The position numbers and the translations under genes are program-made. Positions 8,747 through 17,091 of a stretch of DNA of 64,000 bases are shown piece by piece. Source of the DNA: Butyrivibrio sp. XPD2002 (lineage in GTDB: Bacteria > Bacillota > Clostridia > Lachnospirales > Lachnospiraceae). Location: assembly GCF_000423945.1 (NCBI RefSeq), contig NZ_AUIY01000001.1:1-64000 (forward strand), in the 5' to 3' direction. The notes under the pieces are model-generated. The model did no database searches and had not been told where the DNA came from. It saw nothing but the letters and a program-made list of their open reading frames with translations. The first letter of the stretch is position 1; the number at the start of each line of letters is the position of its first letter.

Positions 8747-9997
8747 ATGCGCGAATTTAAAGACTTACAGATTGCGGTTGCAGGTGCCGGCTATGTCGGA
8801 CTTTCAATCGCTACTTTACTGTCACAGAAGCATAAGGTGACAGTTGTAGACATTGTTCCTGAGAAGGTTGAGATGCTTAATAAGCGTATTTCACCCATCC
8901 AGGATGACTACATTGAGAAATATTTTGCAGAAAAAGAGCTTGATCTTACTGCAACAACAGACGGAGAGGCTGCTTATAAGGACGCTGATTTCGTAGTTAT
9001 CGCAGCTCCTACCAACTATGACAGTAAGAAGAACTACTTTGATACCAGTGCTGTTGAGGCTGTAATTGACCTTGTTAAGAAGGTTAATCCTAACGCCTAC
9101 ATGGTAATCAAGAGTACTATTCCCGTTGGTTACACCAGAAAAGTAAGAGAGAAGATGGGAACAGATAAGGTGCTCTTTAGCCCTGAGTTCCTTAGAGAGT
9201 CCAAGGCTCTCTATGATAACCTCTATCCCAGCCGTATTATCGTGGGAATGGATGAGAATGACGCTGAGCTTAAAAAGGCTGCTGATACCTTCGCAGAGCT
9301 TTTGAAGGAGGGAGCACTTAAGGAAAACGTAGATGTTCTTTTCATGGGCTTCACAGAGGCTGAAGCAGTTAAGCTTTTTGCAAATACATATCTTGCACTC
9401 AGAGTATCATACTTCAACGAGCTTGATACCTATGCTGAGATGAAGAACCTCAACACTGATCAGATCATCAGGGGCGTATGCCTCGATCCCAGAGTTGGTG
9501 ATTTCTATAATAACCCTTCCTTTGGTTACGGCGGATACTGCCTGCCTAAGGATACTAAGCAGCTTCTTGCTAACTATTCTGATGTCCCGGAGAACCTTAT
9601 CGAGGCTATCGTTGAGTCCAACAGAACACGTAAGGATTTCATAGCTGACAGAGTTCTTGATATCGCAGGCGCTTACGGTAACAGTGAGTCCTATGATGCT
9701 AAGAAGGAGCACGAGGTTATCATCGGTGTTTACAGACTTACAATGAAGAGTAATTCAGATAACTTCCGTCAGAGCAGTATTCAGGGTGTTATGAAGAGAA
9801 TCAAGGCTAAGGGTGCAACCGTAATTATTTACGAGCCTTCACTTGAAAACGGAACCACATTCTTCGGAAGCCACGTGGTTAATGACCTTGATGAGTTTAA
9901 AAAGAAGAGTGCAGCGATCATCGCTAACAGATACGATTCCTGCCTCGATGATGTAGCAGATAAGGTTTATTCAAGAGATATCTTCAGAAGAGACTAA
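8747..9997 (+). CDS. UDP-glucose/nucleotide-sugar 6-dehydrogenase
   Basis: This NAD-dependent enzyme oxidises UDP-glucose (or a related NDP-sugar) to the uronic acid for surface polysaccharide synthesis. Of 416 residues, the N-terminal Rossmann fold begins at [16 protein letters not shown] (about residues 10-25). The middle block has [10 protein letters not shown] and [20 protein letters not shown]. The catalytic Cys is C265 in [14 protein letters not shown]. The C-terminal UDP-binding domain includes [16 protein letters not shown]. This length and the [13 protein letters not shown] block are typical of the Ugd/VipA-type family, so UDP-N-acetyl sugars cannot be excluded. The ATG follows AAGGATTAT. 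It is followed by a bidirectional terminator. Confidence 0.9.
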   Translation: MREFKDLQIAVAGAGYVGLSIATLLSQKHKVTVVDIVPEKVEMLNKRISPIQDDYIEKYFAEKELDLTATTDGEAAYKDADFVVIAAPTNYDSKKNYFDTSAVEAVIDLVKKVNPNAYMVIKSTIPVGYTRKVREKMGTDKVLFSPEFLRESKALYDNLYPSRIIVGMDENDAELKKAADTFAELLKEGALKENVDVLFMGFTEAEAVKLFANTYLALRVSYFNELDTYAEMKNLNTDQIIRGVCLDPRVGDFYNNPSFGYGGYCLPKDTKQLLANYSDVPENLIEAIVESNRTRKDFIADRVLDIAGAYGNSESYDAKKEHEVIIGVYRLTMKSNSDNFRQSSIQGVMKRIKAKGATVIIYEPSLENGTTFFGSHVVNDLDEFKKKSAAIIANRYDSCLDDVADKVYSRDIFRRD

Positions 9998-10023
9998 TCT
10001 ATACATTTAAGACAAAAAATAAG

Positions 10024-10067
10024 AGTCATGCGATTTGTTTCAAATCGCATGACTTTGTTTTATTTTG
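10024..10067. terminator. Bidirectional terminator between ugd and aroA
   Basis: A 13-bp perfect stem, AGTCATGCGATTT (10024-10036) with AAATCGCATGACT (10042-10054), has an A-rich left flank (AAAAAATAAG) and a T-rich right flank (TTGTTTTATTTT). It can therefore stop both convergent transcripts. Confidence 0.85.
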
Positions 10068-11391
10068 TGAGATTTTTAAGATCCTTAAAGAAGTCCGGAT
10101 AAGATATTCCAACGCACTTATCATCAAGAATTCTTGTTGAACCTTCGGCAGCAAGAGCAGCAACTGCAAAGCTCATTGCTATTCTGTGATCGTTGTTGCA
10201 ATCGATATCGGTAGCATGAAGTGGCTTACCGCCATGAATTATCATTCCGTCATCTGTGGGCTCTATATCAGCGCCCATGGCCTTCAGGTTATTGCATACG
10301 GTATCGATTCTGTTTGATTCCTTTACCTTAAGCTCCGCTGCATCCTTGATTATAGTGGTGCAATCAGCTGTTGCGGCAACTACAGCAAAGATGGGAAGCT
10401 CGTCGATCATGGTCGGGATAAGCTTTCCTGATACCTCGAAGCGTCCGTTTTCATTACCGTGAAGCTCTGAGTATCTTACGTGAAGATCAGCTCTTGGCTC
10501 AATTGATTCATCTACGTTTTCAAGCTGGATATCAGCGCCCATCTGAGTGAGGATGCTGAGAATTCCGGATCTTGTCTTGTTGATTCCAACATTGTGAATG
10601 ATGATGTCAGAGCCGGGAACAAGGAGTGCAGCTGCGATGAAATATGCTGCTGAAGAAATATCTCCGGGCACATTTACCTTGATTCCACGAAGAGGGAGTC
10701 CCGGATGCAGGATAGCGGAGGAGCCACCTTTAACATCAACCTCGTCATGGATATCAGCACCGAATGCACGAAGCATTATCTCTGTATGGTTTCTGCTAAG
10801 CGCGGGCTCATAAACTACTGTATCTGTTTCTGCATAAAGGCCTGCGAGAATAACACAGGATTTAACCTGAGCAGAAGCAACAGGGCTGTGATAGGATATG
10901 CCGCGAAGTCTCTTACCACCTTTGATCATAAGAGGAGCACAGTCATTGCCAAGAGCAGAGCTGATATCAGCACCCATCTGTGTAAGGGGCTTGATGATTC
11001 TGCTCATCGGACGTTTTTCAATTGAGCTGTCACCTGTGATCATGGAATCGAAGGGCTGCGCAGCCAGAATTCCAGATAATAAGCGGGTTGTGGTTCCGCT
11101 GTTGCCGGTATAAAGAGTAGAAGACGGAGCATGGAGACCGTGAAGTCCTTTACCGTGTACGGTTATGGTAGGAACACCGTTCATGGGTCTCTGGGAATGC
11201 TCAATAAGGATACCGAGCTGTTTAAAACATTCAATTGTGGAGAGACAGTCTCCACTTTTTAAGAAACCTGTTATCTCTGTGGCTCCTTCAGAAATAGCAC
11301 CGAACATGATGCTTCTGTGAGAAATTGATTTGTCCCCCGGAACAAATACATTGCCGGTTAAAGGCTTTGTGCTTTTTTCAATACTGATCAT
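10060..11391 (-). CDS. aroA: 3-phosphoshikimate 1-carboxyvinyltransferase (EPSP synthase)
   Basis: This is the sixth step of the shikimate pathway: it joins PEP to shikimate-3-phosphate. The 443-residue protein has all the family blocks: GDKSISHRSIMFGAI near residue 19, TGNSGTTTRLLSGILA near residue 95, the RPMSRIIKPL loop, SRNHTEIMLRAFGAD near 200, KVKESNRIDTVCNNLKAMGA near 355 and DHRIAMSFAVAALAA near 395. The TGNSGTTTRL form has Thr where class I enzymes have NAGTAMR, so it looks like a class II-type enzyme. It lies 47 bases downstream of tyrA on the same strand, making an aromatic amino acid operon. Confidence 0.96.
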   Translation of the reverse strand: MISIEKSTKPLTGNVFVPGDKSISHRSIMFGAISEGATEITGFLKSGDCLSTIECFKQLGILIEHSQRPMNGVPTITVHGKGLHGLHAPSSTLYTGNSGTTTRLLSGILAAQPFDSMITGDSSIEKRPMSRIIKPLTQMGADISSALGNDCAPLMIKGGKRLRGISYHSPVASAQVKSCVILAGLYAETDTVVYEPALSRNHTEIMLRAFGADIHDEVDVKGGSSAILHPGLPLRGIKVNVPGDISSAAYFIAAALLVPGSDIIIHNVGINKTRSGILSILTQMGADIQLENVDESIEPRADLHVRYSELHGNENGRFEVSGKLIPTMIDELPIFAVVAATADCTTIIKDAAELKVKESNRIDTVCNNLKAMGADIEPTDDGMIIHGGKPLHATDIDCNNDHRIAMSFAVAALAAEGSTRILDDKCVGISYPDFFKDLKNLTK

Positions 11392-11438
11392 GGTTGGTTC
11401 CCTCTTTTTTCAAGTAAAAGTTAGTGTGTCAAAGGGTA

Positions 11439-12539
11439 TCAGTCAACTGACGGATATCCGTGAGTTTCTAATAATTTTAATGCTTTTTCCATGGCTTTGT
11501 CATCATGAAATTCTATACTTAATGTACCGTGTTCGAATTCTCTGTTATGGACAATGCCGATATTCTTGATGTTGATTCCGTTGACGGAAAGAAGAGTGGC
11601 AACTGATGCGATGTTACCGGGCTCATCTGCGATATCAACACGGATAACATAGGTCTTCTGGATAGGACCGCGTCTAAGGTCATTGAAGGAATCTCTGTAT
11701 TCCCTTGCGGATGAGAAGAAATCCATAAGACCGTTGCCGTCAACATCATCTATAACTGCCTTCATCTCATTTAAATAGCTGATGTACTTATCAAGCAGTA
11801 CGGATATGTTCTTGTGATTTGTAAGACATATCTGCTGAAGCATAACAGGTGAAGATGATGAAATTCTGGTTATATCCTTAAAGCCACCTGCGGCGATCAT
11901 TTTCATAAGACCGTCCTCTGAGTCGCTGTCATGAACAAGATTAACAAGGCATCCGCTTATAACGTGAGGAACATGGCTTACTGCAGCTGTTATGAAGTCG
12001 TGCTGCTCATAGGGGATAATAAGCGGTGTAGCGCCCATCATCTCAACCAACTCCCTGTAGTTTTCAATTCGTTCGTCGGTTGTCTTTTCTGTTTTTGTAA
12101 GAATATAAAAAGCGTTCTCTAAAATAGAAGCTTTAGAGTTTATGTAACCGATTCTCTCGGTACCTGCCATGGGATGGCCGCCGATAAACTGCTCCTCAAG
12201 TCCAAGCTCCTTAACATGCTCATGGATGCTTGTCTTAACAGAGCCGATATCAGTAAGTGTTGTCTTAGGATTGAGATAAGGCTTTATAAGAGAAAGATTA
12301 TCATTATTTCTTTCAATCGGTGCGCACAGGAAAATGTAGTCGCACTCTGAAAATCTCTCATCAACCTTCTCACAGGCTTCGTCAACGATTCCATCCTCTT
12401 TAGCCTTGAGTGATGTTTCGGGATGGGGTGTATATGAAATAATGCGGATCTTAGGATTCTTGGCTTTCAGGGCTCTGGCCATTGAACCGCCGATAAGACC
12501 AAGACCTATAAAACCACAGGTCAGATTATCTGTATTCAT
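11439..12539 (-). CDS. tyrA: Prephenate dehydrogenase with C-terminal ACT domain
   Basis: TyrA oxidatively decarboxylates prephenate to 4-hydroxyphenylpyruvate, committing flux to tyrosine. Of 366 residues, the N-terminal NAD(P) fold begins GFIGLGLIGGSMARALK (about residues 10-26). The active-site block GGHPMAGTERIGY is near residue 118 and AAVSHVPHVISGCLV near 185. The last 70 residues form an ACT domain (RVDIADEPGNIASVATLLS), so feedback regulation by tyrosine is likely. The ATG follows CCAAGGAG. A strong promoter lies 60-85 bases upstream. aroA follows. Confidence 0.95.
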   Translation of the reverse strand: MNTDNLTCGFIGLGLIGGSMARALKAKNPKIRIISYTPHPETSLKAKEDGIVDEACEKVDERFSECDYIFLCAPIERNNDNLSLIKPYLNPKTTLTDIGSVKTSIHEHVKELGLEEQFIGGHPMAGTERIGYINSKASILENAFYILTKTEKTTDERIENYRELVEMMGATPLIIPYEQHDFITAAVSHVPHVISGCLVNLVHDSDSEDGLMKMIAAGGFKDITRISSSSPVMLQQICLTNHKNISVLLDKYISYLNEMKAVIDDVDGNGLMDFFSSAREYRDSFNDLRRGPIQKTYVIRVDIADEPGNIASVATLLSVNGINIKNIGIVHNREFEHGTLSIEFHDDKAMEKALKLLETHGYPSVD

Positions 12540-12596
12540 GAAAAACTCCTTGGAAAGTACATATTTAGTAGTATAAAAAAGCCTTGAACAGTTTAC

Positions 12597-12625
12597 ACTA
12601 TATCACGTTAAAGTGCGAAAATCAA
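12597..12625 (-). promoter_or_regulatory. Sigma-A promoter of tyrA-aroA
   Basis: Read on the minus strand, TTGATT (12625-12620) and TATAGT (12602-12597) are 17 bases apart. The transcript would start near 12590, about 50 nt before tyrA. Confidence 0.65.
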
Positions 12626-12669
12626 TCGATTTGATTTTACAACATCTATTAATTGGATGTTTTTTACCC

Positions 12670-12723
12670 AATTGTGCAAATTTGACCGAATTACTTGTAT
12701 TGTATGCACAATTTTAGTAAAAT
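12670..12723 (+). promoter_or_regulatory. Promoter of the EF-G paralogue with a 9-bp inverted repeat
   Basis: TTGTAT (12695-12700) and TAAAAT (12718-12723) are 17 bases apart on the plus strand. A perfect inverted repeat, AATTGTGCA (12670-12678) and TGCACAATT (12705-12713), straddles this promoter: one arm is upstream of the -35 and the other is inside the spacer. This is the arrangement of an operator for a dimeric or looping repressor. The regulator is unknown. A second possible -35, TTGACC at 12682, has no good partner. Confidence 0.5.
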
Positions 12724-12803
12724 ATATCCATAGGGTTAGGGGGAATCTAAAAAATACTTCATTATTTTTTCCCAACATAATTTAAGACTTGGAGGAGCAA
12801 GAT

Positions 12804-14894
12804 ATGAAAGTTTACACAAGTGACAAAATACGCAACGTCGTACTCTTAGGCCATGGTGGAGCCGGCAAGACTTCCCTGGCGGAAGCAATGGCTTACCTCT
12901 CCGGAATTACTTCCCGAATGGGTAAAGTATCTGATGGAAATACCGTCAGTGACTTTGATAAAGAGGAACAGAAGCGTCAGTTTTCAATCAGCACTACCAA
13001 CATTGCAATGGAGTGGGATGGACACAAGATAAACGTTCTTGATTCACCCGGATTCTTTGATTTCGTTGGCGAAGTACAGGAAGCAATGAGCGTTGCTGAT
13101 GCAGCGATCATCGTAGTTTCCGGTAAGGCCGGTGTTGAAGTCGGAACAGAGAGAGCATGGGATCTTTGCGAAAAGTATGGTATCCCTCGTATGTTCTTCG
13201 TTTCAGATATGGATATCGATGATGCATCCTACAGACAGGTAGTTCAGGACCTTACAGATAAATATGGAAAGAAGATAGCACCCTTCAATCTTCCTATTCG
13301 TGAGAATGAGAAGTTTGTTGGTTACGTAAATGTTATTCAGGAAAAGGGCTTCCGTTGGGAAGGCAAGGACGCAGTTGAGTGCGAGGTTCCTGATTATAAC
13401 AAGGAATATCTGAGTCAGTATCGTGATACTCTCATGGAAGCAGTTGCTGAGACCAGTGAAGAGTTCATGGACAGATACTTCAGCGGAGAGATCTTCTCAG
13501 AGCAGGAGATCAGATCTGCACTTAGAAACAACGTATGTGACGGTTCAATCGTTCCCATTGAGATGGGATCAAGTATTCTTGCACAGGGTGTTTACACACT
13601 GCTTGATGATATCATTAAGTACATGCCTGCACCTGAGAACCGCAAGATGGCCGGCATCAACATGAAGACCAATGAGATTTTCGAAGCTAACTTCGATTTC
13701 TCCAAGCCGAAGACAGCTTTTGTATTTAAGACAATGATGGATCCTTTCATTGGAAAGTATTCAATGATCAAGGTTCGTTCAGGTGTTATCAAGACTGATG
13801 ACGTTATGTACGATTCCAATAAGGATACAGAAGTTAAGATCGGTAAGATCTATGTAATGCAGGGCAACAAGACTATTGAAGTTCCCGAGCTTCACGCAGG
13901 TGATTTCGGTGCCCTTCAGAAGCTTGATATCTCTACAGGTGATACACTTTCAACAAAGGCTAATCCTGTACAGTATGCTAAGATGGATATTTCCGAGCCT
14001 TACACATACATGAGATATAAGGCACAGAACAAGGCTGATATCGATAAGATCGCTCAGTCACTTGCCAAGCTTTCAGCTGAGGATGCAACTCTTAAGGTTG
14101 TAAACGATGCAGAGAATCATCAGTCACTTATCTATGGTATGGGTGATATGCACCTTGAGATCGCTGTAAGTAAGCTCCTTAACGAGTACAAGGTTGGTAT
14201 TGATCTCGATAAGCCGAAGGTAGCTTTCAGAGAGACAATCCGCAAGAACTCAGATGTAGAGTACAAGTATAAGAAGCAGACCGGTGGTCACGGACAGTAT
14301 GGACACGTTAAGATGCGTTTCGAGCCTTCAGGCGACGATACAAAGGCTTATATCTTTGATCAGGTTGTAGTAGGTGGTGCTGTTCCGAAGAACTACTTCC
14401 CGGCAGTTGAGAAGGGTATTGCTGAGGCTTCTCAGAGAGGACCTCTTGCAGCTTATCCCGTTGTCGGTGTAAAGGCTACACTTTATGATGGATCCTATCA
14501 CCCGGTTGACTCTTCAGAAATGGCATTCAAGGTTGCAGCAAGCAACGCCTTCAAGAAGGGCTTCATGGAAGCTACACCTGTTCTTTTAGAGCCCATTGCT
14601 ACACTTAAGGTTACTGTTCCGGATGCATTCACCGGTGACGTAATGGGTGACCTTAACAAGAGAAGAGGCCGCGTACTTGGAATGAATCCTACCGGCGATG
14701 GCAAGCAGGTTATCGAGGCTGATATCCCGATGATGGAACTCTATGGATATTGCACAACCTTAAGATCCATGACAGGTGGCGCAGGAGACTATGAATATAG
14801 TTTCGCTCGCTACGAGCAGGCTCCTTCAGATATTCAGCAGAAGGAAGTTGCAGCAAGAGCTGAAAAGGTTAAGGAAAACAGCATAGAAGATTAA
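12804..14894 (+). CDS. Elongation factor G-like paralogue with non-canonical GTPase motifs
   Basis: The 696-residue protein has the full EF-G domain order: a G domain (about 1-270), domain II, domain III (TLKVVNDAENHQSLIYGMGD), domain IV (about 480-600, GGHGQYGHVKMRFEP) and domain V (MELYGYCTTLRSMTGG). G1 GHGGAGKTSL is intact. The G3 block reads DSPGFFDF (residues 80-87), with Phe where EF-G has the catalytic His (DTPGHVDF). The G4 block is SDMD (134-137) instead of NKxD. It is therefore a paralogue, not the main fusA, which normally sits with rpsL/rpsG/tuf. The ATG at 12804 is chosen over TTG at 12789 because GGAGGAG (12791-12797) lies 6 bases before it. Its role in translation or ribosome recycling is unproven. 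Confidence 0.9.
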   Translation: MKVYTSDKIRNVVLLGHGGAGKTSLAEAMAYLSGITSRMGKVSDGNTVSDFDKEEQKRQFSISTTNIAMEWDGHKINVLDSPGFFDFVGEVQEAMSVADAAIIVVSGKAGVEVGTERAWDLCEKYGIPRMFFVSDMDIDDASYRQVVQDLTDKYGKKIAPFNLPIRENEKFVGYVNVIQEKGFRWEGKDAVECEVPDYNKEYLSQYRDTLMEAVAETSEEFMDRYFSGEIFSEQEIRSALRNNVCDGSIVPIEMGSSILAQGVYTLLDDIIKYMPAPENRKMAGINMKTNEIFEANFDFSKPKTAFVFKTMMDPFIGKYSMIKVRSGVIKTDDVMYDSNKDTEVKIGKIYVMQGNKTIEVPELHAGDFGALQKLDISTGDTLSTKANPVQYAKMDISEPYTYMRYKAQNKADIDKIAQSLAKLSAEDATLKVVNDAENHQSLIYGMGDMHLEIAVSKLLNEYKVGIDLDKPKVAFRETIRKNSDVEYKYKKQTGGHGQYGHVKMRFEPSGDDTKAYIFDQVVVGGAVPKNYFPAVEKGIAEASQRGPLAAYPVVGVKATLYDGSYHPVDSSEMAFKVAASNAFKKGFMEATPVLLEPIATLKVTVPDAFTGDVMGDLNKRRGRVLGMNPTGDGKQVIEADIPMMELYGYCTTLRSMTGGAGDYEYSFARYEQAPSDIQQKEVAARAEKVKENSIED

Positions 14895-14914
14895 GCTGTA
14901 ATAAAATGACTATA

Positions 14915-14957
14915 AAAGAGCTGACATTTAAATTTACGAAATGTCAGCTCTTTATTA
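14915..14957 (+). terminator. Intrinsic terminator after the EF-G paralogue
   Basis: AAAGAGCTGACATTT (14915-14929) and AAATGTCAGCTCTTT (14939-14953) form a 15-bp stem, followed by a T-rich tract to about 14967. Confidence 0.9.
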
Positions 14958-15046
14958 TTTTTTTATAGTTTTTTAAAAGCGTGCTTATATCTATATGATA
15001 CGATAAATCTGATGATGCATAAGTATGCTTTTTGTGAGGAATTGAT

Positions 15047-17011
15047 ATGCCACAATTTGGAATGCATATGGGGTTAAGATATGACATAATCGGAGAATAT
15101 GCCAGCCTTCTTTTTGCTGTGCTTCTTTTGATTTTTATATCTCTGACCAAGCCCAAAAAGTCAAAATCCTTCAAGTTCCTTGTTTTGGGAACTGTTGTGT
15201 CTGTATTTGCGACTGCAACTCAGATAATGATAGTAGAAGTCGCAAGTAATGTTGAAACCTATTATGATAGAAATTCATTTACGGCATTACTTGTACTTTT
15301 TCTGGTTTTATATCTTTTTATTCTTATCCTCATATTCAATTATGTGAATCTCTTAAGTGAGAAAAGATTGAAGAAAAAATCTGTAATAGTAATGCTCTAT
15401 GTTCTCGTTGCAACTATATACTTTGCAGGTGTGATTTATCAGGTTGCAATGAAGAATCTGTATTTTGTCAGAACTGATGGCATAGATATATCTCATTTTA
15501 CAAGATTTTACTGTGTTGCAGGTATTGTTTGTGTGCTTATCTGCACTTTTGCATGTTTCTTGAGAAGGCGTTATGTTTCAAGAATTGTTATAAGAGCAGC
15601 ACTCATATTATTACCTGTAGAACTTGTATTTCTTGTGGCTCAGATAATTGCCAGACACTCAATTTTCACAGGTGCGACTTACGTAATGCCGCTGGTTATT
15701 CTCTATCAGCTTTTCCATTCAAATCCCTATGATGAAGAGACCGGATGTCAGAATCTGAGCGCTCTTGAAAGTAAGTTTTTGACAAATACAAGAAGGGGGA
15801 GGATTTTCTACCTGGCATATATTGATTTCCCCCAGATCACGGATAGTTCCTTTACACCTGACTATGATGGTCTTACTGTGGAGATGGCAAGAGTCTGCAG
15901 GGAAATTGAGAGAATATCTAATAAGATTTTCCTCTATAGGGTAAACTTTGGAACCTTTGTATCTGTTATTGAGACAAAGGAGCGCTCTGACGCCGAGAAT
16001 TATGCGGAACATATAAGAGATATTCTGGATAATTTCCATGAAAGAACAGAGGAGCATATTCATTATTTCCTTGGTGTTTGCGGAGATAGCAGAAGGTTTG
16101 CTGCAGTTGGTAATAAATGGTCACAGCTCTTCATGTGGTACATGAGAGAACAGAAGCTCAAGGATGGAGAAAATGTGTATTACTTCGCCAATGGCAGAGA
16201 CTTCAGAGAGTTTGATGAAGTATTTAAGATCGAGCAGGCGCTTATGGATATCAGGGTTAAGATGGATCCCGAGGATGAACGTATTCTTTGCTATGCCCAG
16301 CCTATCTACAGTGTAGAGAAGGATGAGTTCAGGTCAGCAGAGGCACTGATGAGACTTACAATAGATGGAAAGATGATTCCTCCGGATGCATTTATCCAGA
16401 TCGCAGAGAAGAACAACTGTATCCATGCTCTAACCGTTATAATGATGCACAAGGTCTGTAAGGCTCTGGAAAAGCTCTCAGAGGAGTATGATTTTGATGC
16501 AGTGACGATAAACTGTTCAACTGCAGATTTTACTGATAAGACCTTCTATAAGGAAATTATGGACATAATCCACAGCTACAAGGTTGATCAGAAGATGATA
16601 AGACTTGAGCTTACAGAGTCCATGATGGCGGACAACTATGAAGCTGTTAAGCACAATATGGATATGCTTAACAAGGAAGGTATACAGCTTTATATGGATG
16701 ATTTCGGAACAGGCTATTCAAATCTCGAGAGAGTTGTTGATGTTCCGGTTCAGACCATTAAGTTCGATAAATCACTTCTCTATAAATCTATTCAGGACGA
16801 CCGCGTAGACGATATCATTACCTATATGATCGAATTTTTCAAGAAAAATGGCTTTGTTACTCTGGTTGAGGGTGTCGAGGATGAGACCCAGAAGAAATTC
16901 AGTATCGACAGAGGATTCGATTATATTCAGGGCTATCATTACGCAAAGCCTGCGCCAATTGAGAATCTGGGCAAATATTTTACCAAAAAAAGGATGACTT
17001 CCATAACATAG
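15047..17011 (+). CDS. Membrane-bound EAL-domain c-di-GMP phosphodiesterase with degenerate GGDEF
   Basis: This predicted phosphodiesterase hydrolyses c-di-GMP to pGpG at the inner face of the membrane. Of 654 residues, the first 230 carry about seven membrane segments (an unclassified sensor region). A GGDEF-like domain at about 235-400 has lost its signature (VNFGTFVSVI where RxGGDEF is expected), so it is probably inactive. The EAL domain (about 410-650) keeps every catalytic block: EAL at 432-434, INCSTADF, LELTES, DDFGTGYSNLE (Asp551/552), IKFDKSLL, VEGVED and QGYHYAKP. The start ATG follows TGAGGA. It is monocistronic between two terminator or promoter regions. Its signal is unknown. 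Confidence 0.9.
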   Translation: MPQFGMHMGLRYDIIGEYASLLFAVLLLIFISLTKPKKSKSFKFLVLGTVVSVFATATQIMIVEVASNVETYYDRNSFTALLVLFLVLYLFILILIFNYVNLLSEKRLKKKSVIVMLYVLVATIYFAGVIYQVAMKNLYFVRTDGIDISHFTRFYCVAGIVCVLICTFACFLRRRYVSRIVIRAALILLPVELVFLVAQIIARHSIFTGATYVMPLVILYQLFHSNPYDEETGCQNLSALESKFLTNTRRGRIFYLAYIDFPQITDSSFTPDYDGLTVEMARVCREIERISNKIFLYRVNFGTFVSVIETKERSDAENYAEHIRDILDNFHERTEEHIHYFLGVCGDSRRFAAVGNKWSQLFMWYMREQKLKDGENVYYFANGRDFREFDEVFKIEQALMDIRVKMDPEDERILCYAQPIYSVEKDEFRSAEALMRLTIDGKMIPPDAFIQIAEKNNCIHALTVIMMHKVCKALEKLSEEYDFDAVTINCSTADFTDKTFYKEIMDIIHSYKVDQKMIRLELTESMMADNYEAVKHNMDMLNKEGIQLYMDDFGTGYSNLERVVDVPVQTIKFDKSLLYKSIQDDRVDDIITYMIEFFKKNGFVTLVEGVEDETQKKFSIDRGFDYIQGYHYAKPAPIENLGKYFTKKRMTSIT

Positions 17012-17014
17012 AAC

Positions 17015-17090
17015 TGAGGTACCTCGCTTGAATATGGCACTTTAATATGATAAAATTCTTAACTATATTCTAAAAAAACGAGGTATCTCA
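17015..17090 (+). promoter_or_regulatory. leuS promoter flanked by an inverted repeat
   Basis: TTGAAT (17028-17033) and TAAAAT (17051-17056) with a 17-base spacer form a sigma-A promoter. Around it, TGAGGTACCTCG (17015-17026) and CGAGGTATCTCA (17079-17090) are inverted repeats of each other with one G-T pair. The second contains the leuS Shine-Dalgarno (CGAGG) and ends one base before the ATG. Each arm is itself nearly palindromic (GAGGTACCTC). No T-box is present. Confidence 0.5.
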
Positions 17091-17091
17091 A

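Noticed and set aside
12804-14894. Tetracycline-resistance (TetM-type) ribosomal protection protein
   Set aside because: Domain IV and the G-domain resemble EF-G/EF-G2 rather than TetM, and the G3/G4 changes are not those of TetM. The context is chromosomal housekeeping.
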